Source: Blakeslea trispora
Taxonomy: Eukaryota; Mucoromycota; Mucoromycetes; Mucorales; Choanephoraceae
Reading direction: 5' to 3'
Assembly (NCBI GenBank): GCA_025331445.1
Contig: JAIWNE010000057.1
Span: 124,001-188,000 of the forward strand
Length of the DNA: 64,000 nt
The notes below the pieces were generated by a model that saw only the letters and a program-made list of their open reading frames with translations, had not been told where the DNA came from and did no database searches. This document shows positions 48,064-59,951 of this stretch, in pieces (within the stretch, counting starts at the first letter, position 1; each line of letters opens with the position of its first letter). Made by a program: the position numbers and the translations under genes.

Positions 48064-49531
48064 ATGCCTCACTCTGATCAAGTTCATCGAGTTGACCTCT
48101 CTGTAGCTTCGTCTTTGCCTGCAGTGATCCCTCCAACGACTAGACTAAATTTCATCAAAAACTGGTGGCATCGATCTGAAAAGACCGCTAGCATAGCTGA
48201 AGCTCGAATTATCAAGCGAATCTATGGTGCCTTGCCTCTCTCTTTAGAACAAATCCCCATCTATGCTCGCGTAGGTCGCATAAATATCGACAATGAACTC
48301 AACTTGCCAAAAAAGGTAGCTCGTCAAGTCAACACACTCTATATCTCGCAGCAACCCAGTCAGCCTACCTCTTTCCGGTTCGATGCTGAGCCAAAGCAAG
48401 ATCTTTTACAAGACATACAAAACGAGACAAAACAGAACCCTAATATAAAGAACTTGGTCATTTGCCATGGCTATGGTGCTGGTTTAGGTTTCTTTTATCG
48501 AAACTATCAAAATCTGTCCCAAGAGCCAGGATGGCGTTTGTTTAGCTTGGATTGGCTTGGTATGGGCAACAGTTCTCGACCCAAATGGACTATCTCAAAA
48601 CAATCAAAACAAACATGGGACGATATCGTAACTGAGGTGAGTTTTGAAATATCAAAAGTAGTGATAAATTGGAATTGAACAAAGAAGGGAAAAAGGTGGA
48701 AGAGCACTTTGTAGAATCTTTAGAAAACTGGCGAAGCAAGGTGGGATTAGATAGGATGACTTTGTTTGGTCATTCCCTAGGTGGTTATTTTGCAACTTGT
48801 TATGCCCTCAAATACCCACAACATGTTGAGAAATTGATTCTTGTATCACCTGCTGGTATTCCTGAAAACCCTCATGAGTCCAAACCCGATTCGAGTCGGA
48901 ATCCTCAGGAACAACTAGAAAAGGAGGCAGAAGAAATCGGTGCATCCTTGCAATCTGAGGCTGCAGCGATGGAAAACATGGCAAAGCAACAAGCCCCTCC
49001 TGAGCCTCCCCGACGTAGCATGCCATCTTGGGCAACTTATCTCTGGGACCGTAATGTCACACCGATGTCTATTGTTCGTATGATTGGCCCATTTGGTCCT
49101 GGTATGGTTCATACTTATACTTCTCGACGTTTTGCTCACCTAGACGAATCAGAACAACATGACCTTTATGACTACCTGTAAGTAATGATTTTTCTGTATA
49201 TATACAAATAATTGACTTCTTCTGGGGGTATAGGTATAACATTACTTCTTCTTCTGGATCAGGTGAGTTTGCTTTAGCTGCCATTCTCGCACCAGGTGCT
49301 TTTGCTCGTAGACCTTTATTCAAGAGATTAGCAGAACTCAAGATGCCTACTGTTTTTGTCTATGGAGAACAAGATTGGATGGACTATAAGGCTGCAGAAA
49401 ATGCAAAGCAATTTATGAAGGTTCCAACCAAGGTCATTCGAATTCCCGAAGGAGGACACCATATGTATTTAGATAATCCTGAGCCATTCAATGAAGCTAT
49501 TAGAGAAGAGATGCGTCAGACATCTACTTAA
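48064..49531 (+). CDS. Alpha/beta hydrolase of the ABHD4/5 (CGI-58/Cld1) family
   Basis: Three exons (48064-48636, 48696-49177, 49234-49531) give 450 residues. The core begins NLVICHGYGAGLGFFYRN (oxyanion region). FSLDWLGMGNSSRP is strand 4, LFGHSLGGYFATCYAL holds the nucleophile Ser, VYGEQDWMDY the acid and GGHHMYLDNP the catalytic His. The last is also the HxxxxD acyltransferase motif that marks ABHD4/5 and yeast Ict1/Cld1. An insertion rich in Glu and Ala between the nucleophile and WATYLWDRNVTPMSIVRMIGP is the variable lid. Family members remodel cardiolipin or lysophosphatidic acid and other phospholipids in mitochondria or at lipid droplets. Unlike human ABHD5, the nucleophile Ser is present, so catalysis is expected. 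Confidence 0.9.
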
Positions 49532-50683
49532 TTCTCCCTACTTTTCCTTGATTTGTTATTGTTTTTTTGTACAAAATGAAACTCTTTTTATACCGAGTTT
49601 TCATAGATATCCCCCTCTCCCTTTACGTTGTCCATTGTAATGTATGATAGAATAAACAGCTTTTTTCTTTAACATTTGAAATTTTCAATTTAAGGGGTTT
49701 TTCTGCTGCTGATTATTATCAGTTACCAGTAAATTGGGTCACTACCGTTTGTTAATGATGTTTCCTAAACAGCTATCTTGACTACCCTCCCGATTCTTGG
49801 CCATACTTTTGACGAAGCATGTGTGATATGAGGCATTCGAAACTCCTAGTCATTTCACTAACAAAATCCTTCTTTTGCCTTCATTTTATAGCACAAGTAA
49901 TCCGAACTTGTTGATTTGTTAGAATGTACTGTTTAAGACTTCTGCTGACTTGATTTCTCTTTTGCTTTATTATTTTTCATAGAATTGAAAACCCTCCCTG
50001 CTGTTGAAAAGATACAGTGTAGTTGGCTGTTGCTTGAGATACAGAAATTTATGCTTTTGCCTTTTGTAAAGTCGTATGCTTTTTCTTTGTTGTGAGCTTG
50101 CTGAAGAAAGTCAACATTGGAAATAAAGATTGTCTTTCTGATTTATAAAGTTTCAGTTTCTTGTCTATCCCCAATTACCGTAGACTTTGTAGATGAAATG
50201 GCAACAAAGCATGGTGCTGAAACTTGGTTAAGTCTTTAATTTCATTCCTGCTCAGGACAACTGAGATTAATTTAAGGCATTCAACAGCAAAAAATAGAGA
50301 AAAAGTGCTTAATATTGGCTTTGAATGCAATATTGAGGAACGTATTATGAGATAGAATTTTTCTGATAGTTTCACAGTATAGTTTTTGAGAAAGAAAGAA
50401 AGAGTGAAAAGAAAAGAAGAACAATCAAAACATTTTATTTTTTACGTCGTGTTTAATGCTTCAGATGGTAAACAGATGAAGTTTGTACAACATCCAGAAA
50501 AGAAAAAAAGATAGCGGTGCCTTAAAATACCACAACTCTAATAAAGTTGCACAGTTTAAGTCTTGCTCCAGAACGTGCTGTTCATTAAATCAATTAATTC
50601 CTCATAAATAAATGAAATTGAAATCCTTGAATTTTCTTTCTTTTTTTCTTTCTTTATTTCTTTCTTTTTCTGTATTATAGATA
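49532..50683. other. Intergenic, 3' flank of the hydrolase and promoter of the SH3/RA gene
   Basis: No supported gene. The last 50 bases (50632-50682) are a strongly pyrimidine-rich TTTCTTTC tract directly before the ATG, a common fungal leader. Confidence 0.5.
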
Positions 50684-53411
50684 ATGTCGAGACCAGCACC
50701 CTTAGAAAATTTGAGAGACAGAATATCAAGATCTCGTGTTCAGCCTCAGCCATCTATCTTTACTTCAGATGAAAAGCTGACAATGAAACAATCACCTATC
50801 GTTAGTTCGCCCATCGTCAGCTCACCTGTGACTACTGTGTATGAGGAGGAAGAAGAGGAGGAGGAAGATGAAGGAGTATTCGAAAACAACAACGAGTATC
50901 AAGGCGGACAGGACGAGGAAGATGATGATTCATCCATGTATTCTTCATCTTCTAGTATTCCTGATGAAAACATCAATTTCGATCTTGTTTATGCGCTACA
51001 TACATTTGTGGCAACAGTAGACGGTCAGGCATCCGTTGTCAAAGGAGATGCTATGACACTATTAGATGATTCCAATTCATACTGGTGGCTTATTAGAGCC
51101 CTGAAGACAGCTGAAGTAGGCTATATTCCTGCCGAGAATATTGAAGTAAAGTGCTATAATAACCAGAACTATCATCTCAAGAAACTAATTCTTTGATCTT
51201 GATATCTTTCTCTTCATGATAGACTCCATTTGAAAGATTGGCTCGCTTGAACAAACATAGAAATGTTGAGGTAAGCAAAAGCTATCAAAATGGTTGGTTT
51301 GTGTTTGTTTATTTATTTTATTTTAGGTAACCTCATTAGGTCAACTAGAGCATTACCAAACAGCACCCGAAAAAAAGAACCGTGTGAAGAAAAAAGTCAA
51401 AGTTTCAAGAGAGTTGGCATGTCAACTTCAAATTGTTTTGACAGATGAAGATGATGAGGATATCTATGAAGAGGCCTTTGAACGATGGGACGAGGACATG
51501 TCTTCTGAAGCTTATAGAGACCATGAAGAAGAAGTTGATGAAGAGGACGAAGAAGACACACCAGTTGATGAAAAGAAATATACTCCTCTTTTAAATCCTG
51601 ACTTCAATAAGCCTATTAATGTTTCCGCTTCGTCTCCTTTAACAGACATTGTTCAAACAACAGCATTGCAGAAGCCTTTACCAACATTACAACCTGAAAA
51701 TACTGTACAAGAATCTACTCCTGAGAAAACACCTCAAGAACTGCCTCAACAACAACAGCAACAACATGGTAAAGTGACCGGGCTGAAGCGATTGTTATCA
51801 ATTGGCAAGAAGAACAAGCCCTCTCTGGTTGATTCGATAACAGAGACCAATAACAACACACAATACCATGTTCTTCGTGTTTTTGCGGGCAATATCAATG
51901 TGGGTGCTCTCTTTTGTACAGTTGCCTTGACACCAGATATGAATGCAGATCAGCTTGTCAAGATCGCTTTAGAGAAATTTCATATACCACTCTTAGATGA
52001 ATCGAACAAAGCAAATGAAGGCATTGAATATTACTTGACAGTCAAATCAATGGATAGTGGTAAGTCAGTTAGTTGGTGTAACTTGGTTTCATTATCTCAT
52101 TTCATTGTCCCTAGATGAAAAGACGCTATTGCCTCAAGACAAGCCCTTGGCTATCTTTGAATCGCTCAGCGATCATTTAACAACGCCTATGCCTTCATTG
52201 ACATACATTAAACGACTTTCAATGGAACAACCTACCATCAAGGTGACTCGTGTTGGTGTATCCAAAGCACGACAACGTGCCAAAGCCCGTTTTGGTGAAG
52301 ACTCGGTCATTCGATTTGCCCTACACAAGAGAATTAAAAGAACAATCGAGACCAGTGGCCAAATTTATGTCAAAATCTCTTATCACGTTGACAACAAGAA
52401 GCATCATCGTCGTTTGTTGAGCTCGCAGCAAAACAGCCCAACCAAAATATCTAGCATGGGTCTGATTCGTAAAAGCAGTTTGCTTCGAGTAGATCAACAG
52501 ATACAGCAGCAGCAACAATCACTGCTTCAGGCAAAGGCAAAACAGGAGCGTATTGATAAGTTAGTAGCTGTCTCCTTGACAACCGAGATGGCTGCTTTGA
52601 CGCAAATTGCGATTGAGAAATTCCACTTGACTGAAGAAGATCCAGCTCTTTATTTTATTGCTCTTTCAGTGAATGGCAATGGTATAGTTCTATACTAGAT
52701 CACTTGTTTACAGATTCTAATGTCTATATATTGATCTGCTTAGAAACGACTATGAATGGTAATCGGACAATTTCAGATGTACTGAATGATTCAAAGTTGA
52801 TTCCGAATGGTATGGCCGAAAAGCTTTTTGTATTACGTAAAATAGCCAGTAGTGAGTCTACAAATCAATCTGATCCCAGCAATCGTCGTTTTATGCGTTT
52901 TTTAAAGCAAGACAAGGATTCCTCTCGATCTTTGGAATCTGAACAATCCAGCGATACAAGTACAGGTAGTGTGTTAAAGCGATTAGATACGGCTATTCAG
53001 TCTCTTGAAAATGATATGCGACAATTTGAAAGCGGCTTACCCCATATTAAAGTGATACCCAAGGATAACAAAAAAGTCAAGACTAAGAATCGTAGTAACA
53101 GTGTTCCAAAACACCCACCCAGTAAGTAATATAAACAAGTAAGCCAAGGGAAAAAAAAAGCCCCTTATTCTTTTCTTTCAACTCTAGCAGATGACCAAAC
53201 ATTACCCACCCGGTCTTCTTCCTTAAAAATCAATAAGCATGATGCATTTGATACAGTGAATCGAAATGAGTTTTCTAATATGGAAGACTTGGAACAAGTA
53301 AGTTAATGATTTCCTCTCCTTTTATCGTACTTATCGAAAATTGTATTATTTGTTATAAAGGAACTAAAACGTATTGCTACGTCCCATTCAAGTGCTTCAG
53401 TACGATCTTAG
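50684..53411 (+). CDS. SH3 and Ras-associating domain protein
   Basis: Seven exons (50684-51145, 51223-51270, 51327-52059, 52115-52681, 52744-53121, 53191-53297, 53361-53411) give 781 residues. A Ser/Glu-rich N-terminus is followed by an SH3 domain at about 104-155: DLVYALHTFVATVDGQASVVKGD, SNSYWWLIRALKTAEVGYIPAENIE, then TPFERLARLNKHRNVE. Acidic disordered sequence and a Gln run follow. A first ubiquitin-like fold begins HVLRVFAGNINVGALFCTVAL (about 404) and a second is centred on the segment before IAIEKFHL (about 600-640). Both fit Ras-associating/UBL folds. The arrangement matches an ascomycete and basidiomycete SH3-RA protein that I know only as a cell-polarity candidate. A coiled or charged C-terminus ends in RIATSHSSASVRS. 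Confidence 0.78.
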
Positions 53412-53895
53412 CCATCTATTCTCAAATGGTCCTTTTAAAAGAACTTTTTGTAATTATTATTTTTATTGGTTAGAGTGATCAGATAAAATAAACTTTTTAT
53501 TGAGTGGCGCATAAAGCCATTTTGAACATCTAGTTGAGTAGACTCTGAGATTGAAGGCAAGAACAATGAATACATTTGATCTAATTTGACGATTTCTTTT
53601 TTCGTTGTTTTCACTTCTGCTTTCGCAAAACCCAGATTTCGATATTAAAATATGATTTTGCATTCTAGACAGAACCTGCAGATGTTGCAATCAAGATGAT
53701 ACAATAAATTAACTGACAACCAATACCGGTAACTAGTTCTAAACGCGACACTTTTCAAATCTCTTTTCTTTATGCAGGGGGGGGGGACATAGACAGAAAT
53801 TGGCTACAAATGATTGCACTTGTATACTCTCTTTAATGTTCTAAAGGGGATAACTTCTCACTTTTAATTCACATGACGGATATTTAGTGTAATAA
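53412..53895. other. Convergent 3' flanks of the SH3/RA and LAMTOR4-like genes
   Basis: No gene assigned. A G8-G9 run lies at about 53777-53785. Confidence 0.5.
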
Positions 53896-54320
53896 TCATT
53901 GATTTAAAGTGTTGTTTGCTCGCTCAATGCCATAAATGAGATCATTGGAGATAGTGAAAGTATGGTACTCGTTAGGAAAAGTCACTAAGGAAAGAGAAAG
54001 GCAGGTAAATACTTATGGATGATTTTTTTTTTGTTTTTTTTACCAGTAATATTCTCAAGTTTATCTTGCTGGAATCCTGTTGTGTTTCGTGTCAATAATA
54101 AGGCATCATTTAGCATTTGATATGCTGCTGAAGCTACTTTTTCGCTGTCTGCTGTAGTATTAGTAGACTAATGAAAGGTGTACTTATTTAGTAGACTGAC
54201 TACATATATATGAAACAAAGGCCATCTCACTTGAAGTAATTGACCATCACGTGTTGATGCCACGAATGAAGAGAGATGACCAGGTATACTAGCTAATGCT
54301 TCAAATGTGGGATCTGTCAT
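53896..54320 (-). CDS. LAMTOR4: LAMTOR4-like Ragulator subunit
   Basis: Three small exons (54320-54231, 54167-54044, 53984-53896) join in frame to exactly 100 residues; human LAMTOR4 has 99. The protein starts MTDPTFEALASIPGHLSSF, where the family has 'L..IP.QLG.LV', then a strand with DGQLLQ, a central helix (VASAAYQMLNDALLL), and a two-strand end (ENITVTFPNEYHTFTIS, then LIYGIERA) that mirrors 'LSVVF...LLVTVSG..VFVVKR'. The roadblock-like fold and length agree. Ragulator anchors Rag GTPases on the lysosome or vacuole for TORC1 control. The sequence is short and divergent, so this rests on pattern similarity. No single ORF covers the gene; it appears only after splicing. Confidence 0.7.
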
Positions 54321-55382
54321 AGTAGTATATGGCTTAAGAAAAAGAAAAGAAATGAATAACCTGTTTATTTTTAAGCACAGAAAAATAGAATACAATTCAT
54401 GCAAGTTGCACGAAGAGAACATGTTTATTCTTATTGTATCCAACCTTATCATATTCTTATACTATAGTCATTTGGGATTTGAGATGATGTTGCTAGCAAA
54501 TAAAGTATGAAGGAGCATTGATTTTGGGTTTTCTCAATTCTTATATCATTGTATGCTATTAGCGAATAAAGAAAGAAGCTTATGAGCACATTTCTTAGGG
54601 CTTTTAAGGTATCGCGATTTGGTATTTCAAAATTATAAATGACCATCTAAGTTTGAAGTAGTAGTATTTCTATTGGCTTAACACATACAATATTTTACAA
54701 AAAAACCCTTATTCTTGACGAGTCTTTCTTTTTCTAATTCAGAGCTCATTAGCCTAATAATGATAATAATAGTAAGTGTCTCACAAAGAAGTACTGCTAA
54801 TTGGAAAATCTAGTTCATGACATGCAAGCAAGGAATCTCAAAACTTACACCTCAAAAGCAAAATATTTTGGGGATCATACTCTCCAGACCGGCACACTCA
54901 TAGTAGTTTCCTTCATAAATTTGTATCTACATTATGAAATGCGACATCTTGATATGGAAAGACTGCATTGCCGCTCCATTAAGCTTTTTCTTTTTCTTTG
55001 AGCTGCTATAGACTTGTTGATTCATTTAAGCGATAAAAATTACTTTGCTGCTATCATCAATTATATAGACAGTAAGGAGAACTTGTCTGGAACACACAGC
55101 AATGAACAGTGAGGCATATTTACAGTAATATGAACTGAACAGCTGCATAGAAGTCTAGATTTTTGAAACATAAAATTCAAAAAGCACTAATAGTGTACCT
55201 TAAAGAATGAGCCAAGTCTATTGCTACACTCTTCAATAAAGAAAGGCCTTTCTTCTTGATATCCGAATCTACCAATCATTTTAAATCAACTGCCAGAAAT
55301 CCATTTGAAAATCCGACTTTTTTTTTCTCTCTTTCCAAGTGATAATTAGAAAAACAGCTTGTCTCTTTCTCCTTTTGAATTT
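54321..55382. other. Divergent intergenic region between the LAMTOR4-like and choline-kinase genes
   Basis: No supported gene in 1.06 kb. A few ORFs below 70 codons lack features. A T-rich tract at 55318-55330 and pyrimidine-rich leader precede the rightward gene. Confidence 0.5.
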
Positions 55383-56687
55383 ATGAGTGAAAAACAAGAA
55401 GCGCCTTCTCCTGTTTCTAGTGAGCATTCGAGTAATGCACTGCCCTCAATTCCCGGTTGTGACACCATAATAGATTTAGCGTAGGTTGGCCAAAAAAAAA
55501 GAAAACAAACAAAAAAAAATTAAGCTATTATGTTTGTTTTAGAGTATTGAAAGGAGATGAATTGAAAAGCAAAACACTTAAACTGGTTCAAGTCTTGTTT
55601 CCTGAATGGGCAGAAGGTGTAGAGACTATTGAGTTGGATCGCATCAGTGGCGCCATGACAAAGTAAGTTTACTACAGACTTCATCTACATTGTGCTAATT
55701 CGTTTCAAGTGCTGTATTTTTTGTTAATGCCACTAACCGAGATCGTTTACTGATGAGAGTCTATGGTGTGGGCGTCGATCAGATCATTGACCGAGAAAAC
55801 GAGTTGGATTGGCTTGCACGCCTATCTCATTTGAACATCGGACCTAGCTTACTGGGCATCTTTGGCAATGGTCGTTTCGAAGAATATTTGCCTTCTACCA
55901 CCTTAACTAGTCATGATATTCTGGATGCTGAGACATCAAGCCAGGTTGCTTCTTGTCTTCGAGAACTGCATGATATCGTCACAGTCTATCCTTATGAACC
56001 CTCTATGCATAAACTCGAAATATGGAGTAATATCGATAAATGGTACCGTGTCGTTATGGGACTGTTACCTTCCTTGATCCGCAAGAACGAAGGATGGGCC
56101 AAAGTGCTGACTACGTTTAACATGGAGCTATTACCCTTTGAGATTGAAGAATGTAAGCACATTCTGAGTCGCTCTGATTCGCCTATTGTGTTTGCTCACA
56201 ACGATGTAAGCTCTCTCTTTCTTTCTTTCTTTTTGAACCATCTTACTCACTTAAATGAACATAGACCCAATATGGCAATATACTTAGGTTGGCCAAAACG
56301 AATGAATTGGTTGTGGTAGATTTTGAATATGCAGGCTATAACCCTCGAGGTGTTGATATTGCCAATCACTTTTGTGAGTGGATGTATGATTATCATTCAA
56401 GTGAGCCTGCTTCAATGAAACAAGATCAATTCCCCACTGAGCAGCAACAACTCCGATTCTTAACAGCCTATCTAAACACACCATCTAAATACGACAATCC
56501 CGACTTAGTAGGTACACCTGAATCATTGTTGAAAGAAGCCAATGTGTGGCTTATGGCAGTGCATCTCTCTTGGGGTTTGTGGGGTTTGATTCAAGCTCAT
56601 CAAAGTGAGATTGATTTCGATTACTTTCTGTATTCAGTTCAACGACTAAACGCTTTTAGAGAAGAGTTTGCAAAGTGGAAGTCATAA
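55383..56687 (+). CDS. Choline/ethanolamine kinase
   Basis: Four exons (55383-55480, 55543-55662, 55710-56205, 56265-56687) give 378 residues. The segment RISGAMTNAVFFV with a following LLMRVYG supplies the ATP-binding part, FAHNDTQYGNIL is the Brenner motif with catalytic Asp, and VVDFEYAGYNPRGVDIANHFCEW is the choline-kinase motif with the DFEY metal-binding Asp. All catalytic residues are present. The enzyme phosphorylates choline or ethanolamine as the first step of the Kennedy pathway to phosphatidylcholine and phosphatidylethanolamine. Sequence alone does not decide which substrate is preferred. The donor of intron 1 (GTAGGT) is slightly unusual but keeps the frame into VLKGDELK. Confidence 0.92.
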
Positions 56688-56714
56688 AATAGAAATGTTA
56701 TCATAGAGTACATA

Positions 56715-56742
56715 CTAATAATAATAATAATAATAATAATAA
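56715..56742 (+). repeat. (ATA)n microsatellite
   Basis: Nine ATA/TAA units in the 3' flank of the choline-kinase gene, about 28 bases after its stop. Confidence 0.9.
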
Positions 56743-56970
56743 AGAAGACTATTTCGAGATTTGCTGATGGAAATGATGCCGAAGAAAAAAAAAAAGTAGT
56801 CTACTGTGTAATACCACATCCAAGTCGTGTTATTTTATATCTCTATAAATGCAGCATATTGAGACTAAACTCAAAGACAATCATTAGGCAGTCATTTTTT
56901 TTTTGTGTGTAAAGCAAAATTATGCAAAAAAAAAATTTTATCTTATTTTCACTTTCTCTATACATTCATT

Positions 56971-57835
56971 ATGAGACCTGATAGACGCACAGACAATACT
57001 CAACTTCGAGCCTTTTCTGCCTCTCAAAATATCCTCAATAGAGCAGATGGCTCTTCAAGGTTCGAGTTTGGTAAGTTGTTTGAGCGAAACAATGACACAT
57101 TTTTTCTTTTTGCTAATCTAGTTTAAAAAAAGGTGCTACTTCTGTCATCTGCTCTGTGTCAGGTCCAATGGAAGTTCAGATCCGTGACGAAAAGTTAGAT
57201 GAAGCAACAGTAGAAGTGATTGTCAGACCCGCTAAAGGTGTATCTTCCACAAAAGAAAAGCTGATGGAAAACATTTTGCGCACTGCATTTGAACCTGTCA
57301 TTCTTGGTGGCATGTTGCCTCGTACACTTGTTCAGATCGTTGTTCAGATCACAAAAGATGATGGTGCTATCCTGGCTGCTTCAGTTAATGCCATTACCTT
57401 GGCCTTGTTAGATGCAGGCATCCCTATGAAACACATGTCAGCTGCTATTACAGTTATGATTCATGAAAAGACAGGTGAACTTGTTTTAGATCCTGTGGCT
57501 GCTGAATTAGAGGTAAGCTCCCTTTTTTGTTTTGTTTTGTTGTTTGCAGTTTACTCATTTTTGTGATAGAATGCCAAATCGATACATACTTTCTCATTTG
57601 ATAACTTACATACAACACCCTATATCTTATTATCTGATTCAGAAGGCGTCTTTAGCGAAGAAGAGGTAAGACAAAGAAAAAAAAAAGAAAAAAAGGACAA
57701 GAGATTGACAAATGTTTATAGTATTTTTCATGCCATGACCTTTGCTTTGATGCGGTAGAAAAAGTACATCAGTTCTTAAGAGTGGCAGTAGAGTCAAAAA
57801 AGGAGAAAGAACACCAACAAGCAGAAGGTCATTAA
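56971..57835 (+). CDS. RRP46: Exosome subunit RRP46 (EXOSC5)
   Basis: Four exons (56971-57070, 57133-57512, 57570-57665, 57722-57835) give 229 residues. It has the RNase PH fold: MRPDRRTDNTQLRAFSASQNILNRADGSSRFEFG at the start, SVICSVSGPMEV, then ILGGMLPRTLVQIVVQIT, DDGAILAASVNAITLALLDAGIPM and the C-terminal acidic AVEKVHQFLR helix. The R-N-A-D-G-S-S-R motif is the phosphate-binding loop of the RNase PH family, where eukaryotic subunits are catalytically inactive. It is one of the six ring subunits of the RNA exosome (nucleus and cytoplasm). Its 3' end converges on the transcription-factor gene with only 77 bases between stops. Confidence 0.92.
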
Positions 57836-57912
57836 GGAAAGGTTGATGTTGTAAATAAACAAACAAAAAAATATGGGATGCTTGTGTTTATTATGTAATC
57901 TATTATATGTGC

Positions 57913-59951
57913 TTATCTGGGGCAATTGTCTTGCCATGATCGGATCTCTGTAGATGAGAAAGCATGCTCTAGATCATAGACAGATCCAGAATAATGAGTG
58001 TCTATATTGTTTTTGGCCATCATGGCTGAGGGTGGGGGTATAGGCCGAGAATGAGTATCTCGGTAGAATCCGTTGTTTGAGAACTCATCCAACAGATGAT
58101 CTTGTTTAGCAGTCGAAGTTGGTTTTGGAAAGATAGGTGAGAGCATATGGACTTTAGGACTACTGTTTCGAGTACAGCTATCACCTGTGTCAGCATCTGT
58201 CAAGACATTTTCAATGGTTATGGTAAACTCGAATATACAGGGAATAATACGAAACTGTAGAATCCCCTTCAATGCCTTCAATGACTGTCGAAACATGAAA
58301 CGTGCTTCCTCAGCCTGTGCCACATTTTCATCTGCACAGTTCATGATATGAATTCGAGTTGCTGACATCAGCACTTGAGCCAAGAGAGTAAATGAAAGAA
58401 TAGTATTAGGCTGGTGAACCATGGCATAGCCAAGACGAGTGATTTCACTAGCGACAGTTCGGCACCGTTGTTGGATATGTTGTGAAATTGAAGAACAAGA
58501 TGAAGATATCAAAGTGATGGGCTGCAAAACAAAGATAGAGACAAAGTAGTAGACAAGGCGCATGTGAGCCACAAAGGGCTCCATGAAAAGAGGTGCGGTA
58601 GAGACAGCATCTTGAAGAGGGAGATGCTTTAGTATGGGCGGTAGCTGCTCATACCAGATAGAGAGGTAGTGATCCAACTGTAGCACTTGTTGCTCATTTT
58701 CAGGTAGCCGTGCAGTACCTGCCTGTCGTTCAGGTATATCCATCAAAAGAGCTTGCTCGCTAATCTTCATCACTCGAATATGTTCCATAAAGCATCGGTT
58801 GATATCATGTTCATTGGGATCTCCCGTGCTCAGGACAGTAGGCATATCGATGTCTGCATCACGTAAAGAAAGCAAACACGGTTTACCAGTCAGCAAGCTG
58901 TTGATCTTGTCCATACAGTAACAGACCCAATATGCTCTCTTTCTTAGTTCCATCTCGTCTAAAGTGACAATAGCACTGTTTGAGCTGCATCGCTTATGGA
59001 GCTTTAGGTCATAACATAACCGACATGCCATATCCCGATAGATACGAGACAGGCCATTGTCAATGCCTGACCCTGTTGAGCTACCATCAGATTCGTACAT
59101 GGATAATAAGGACAGGGAGATGACAGTGCCAATGGAGGGTCTCCGTAGCGATTCTCTTACGAGAATTTCTGCCTTTAAATAATATTCGTCTGCTTTGGCT
59201 GGATCTTTGTATTGAGCTCCATGACAATAAATACTGTAGAGGAGACATGGTGTGATCAATGGATCTTGATGTTCTAGCAAGCGATAAAAGATAGATTTTT
59301 GAATGATAGGAAAAATATTGTATTTATGTTCAAAGAACAGATTGATCATGTCTGTATCAATTGCATCATGAACCGCACTCGCATTTCTTCTATTCCTTAT
59401 ACTATTGTCGCCATGGAACAATAGGTTGATGTCTACTAGCCATCGACCTTCTTTGCCTTGGCCAGGTGAAATCACACTTAGTTTATCAATTCGGTTTGAA
59501 ATGTCTACTAGTGTCTCTCTGTCACTCATTGGAACACTTGGTATTGAGTGCTCTTCGTTTGAATGAATGTCTGTTCTTGTGAATGAACACTGCTTTCTTC
59601 TAACTGATTTGATTTAATTCACTGAAGAGGGGATTCTTTGATCTCTATCGCTTAAGTTTACCTTTACACTTTAAATAGAAAATTAGGCTTCCGAAATAAA
59701 ATTAAGAATACATGAAAAAAAAAAAGACTTCAAGTGCCTTTTTTTTTTTACTTACTTGCATGCAAGGCTGTAATCCATCGCACTACGATTATTTATTTTT
59801 TTTAAATTTTAGAAAAAAAAATTAATAATTTTTCTTTTTAATTTCTCACCTTTATTTTCTTTGAGCGGCAGTTGAGACAAGCTCGAGAGACTTTATATCT
59901 TTTCTCTTTTGGAGTTGGCAACTTTTCTTCTGCTGTTTGACTGTGGCTCAT
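57913..59951 (-). CDS. Zn2Cys6 fungal transcription factor, zinc cluster split by a microexon
   Basis: Four exons give 608 residues: 59951-59850 (102 nt), 59782-59756 (27 nt), 59668-59662 (7 nt) and 59603-57913. Joined, they read CLNCRSKKIKCDGLQPCMQC followed by KVRRKQC, which is a perfect CX2CX6CX5CX2CX6C Zn2Cys6 cluster. No ORF shows this, because exons 2 and 3 are so small. The long exon contains the fungal-specific transcription factor middle homology region: FFEHKYNIFPIIQKSIFYRLL (about 105), SLSLLSMYESDG, IYRDMACRLCYDLKLH and RKRAYWVCYCMDK. It probably binds CGG-type DNA motifs in the nucleus. The regulated pathway is unknown. The C-terminus is Pro/Ser-rich. It lies 77 bases from RRP46, tail to tail. 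Confidence 0.88.
59662..59668 (-). other. Seven-base microexon (TGTAAAG on the minus strand)
   Basis: It encodes the fifth zinc-cluster Cys and a Lys plus the first base of the next codon. It sits between an 87-base intron (59755-59669) and a 58-base intron (59661-59604); both have GT..AG ends. Any other joining I tried leaves out the Cys or breaks the frame. Confidence 0.75.
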
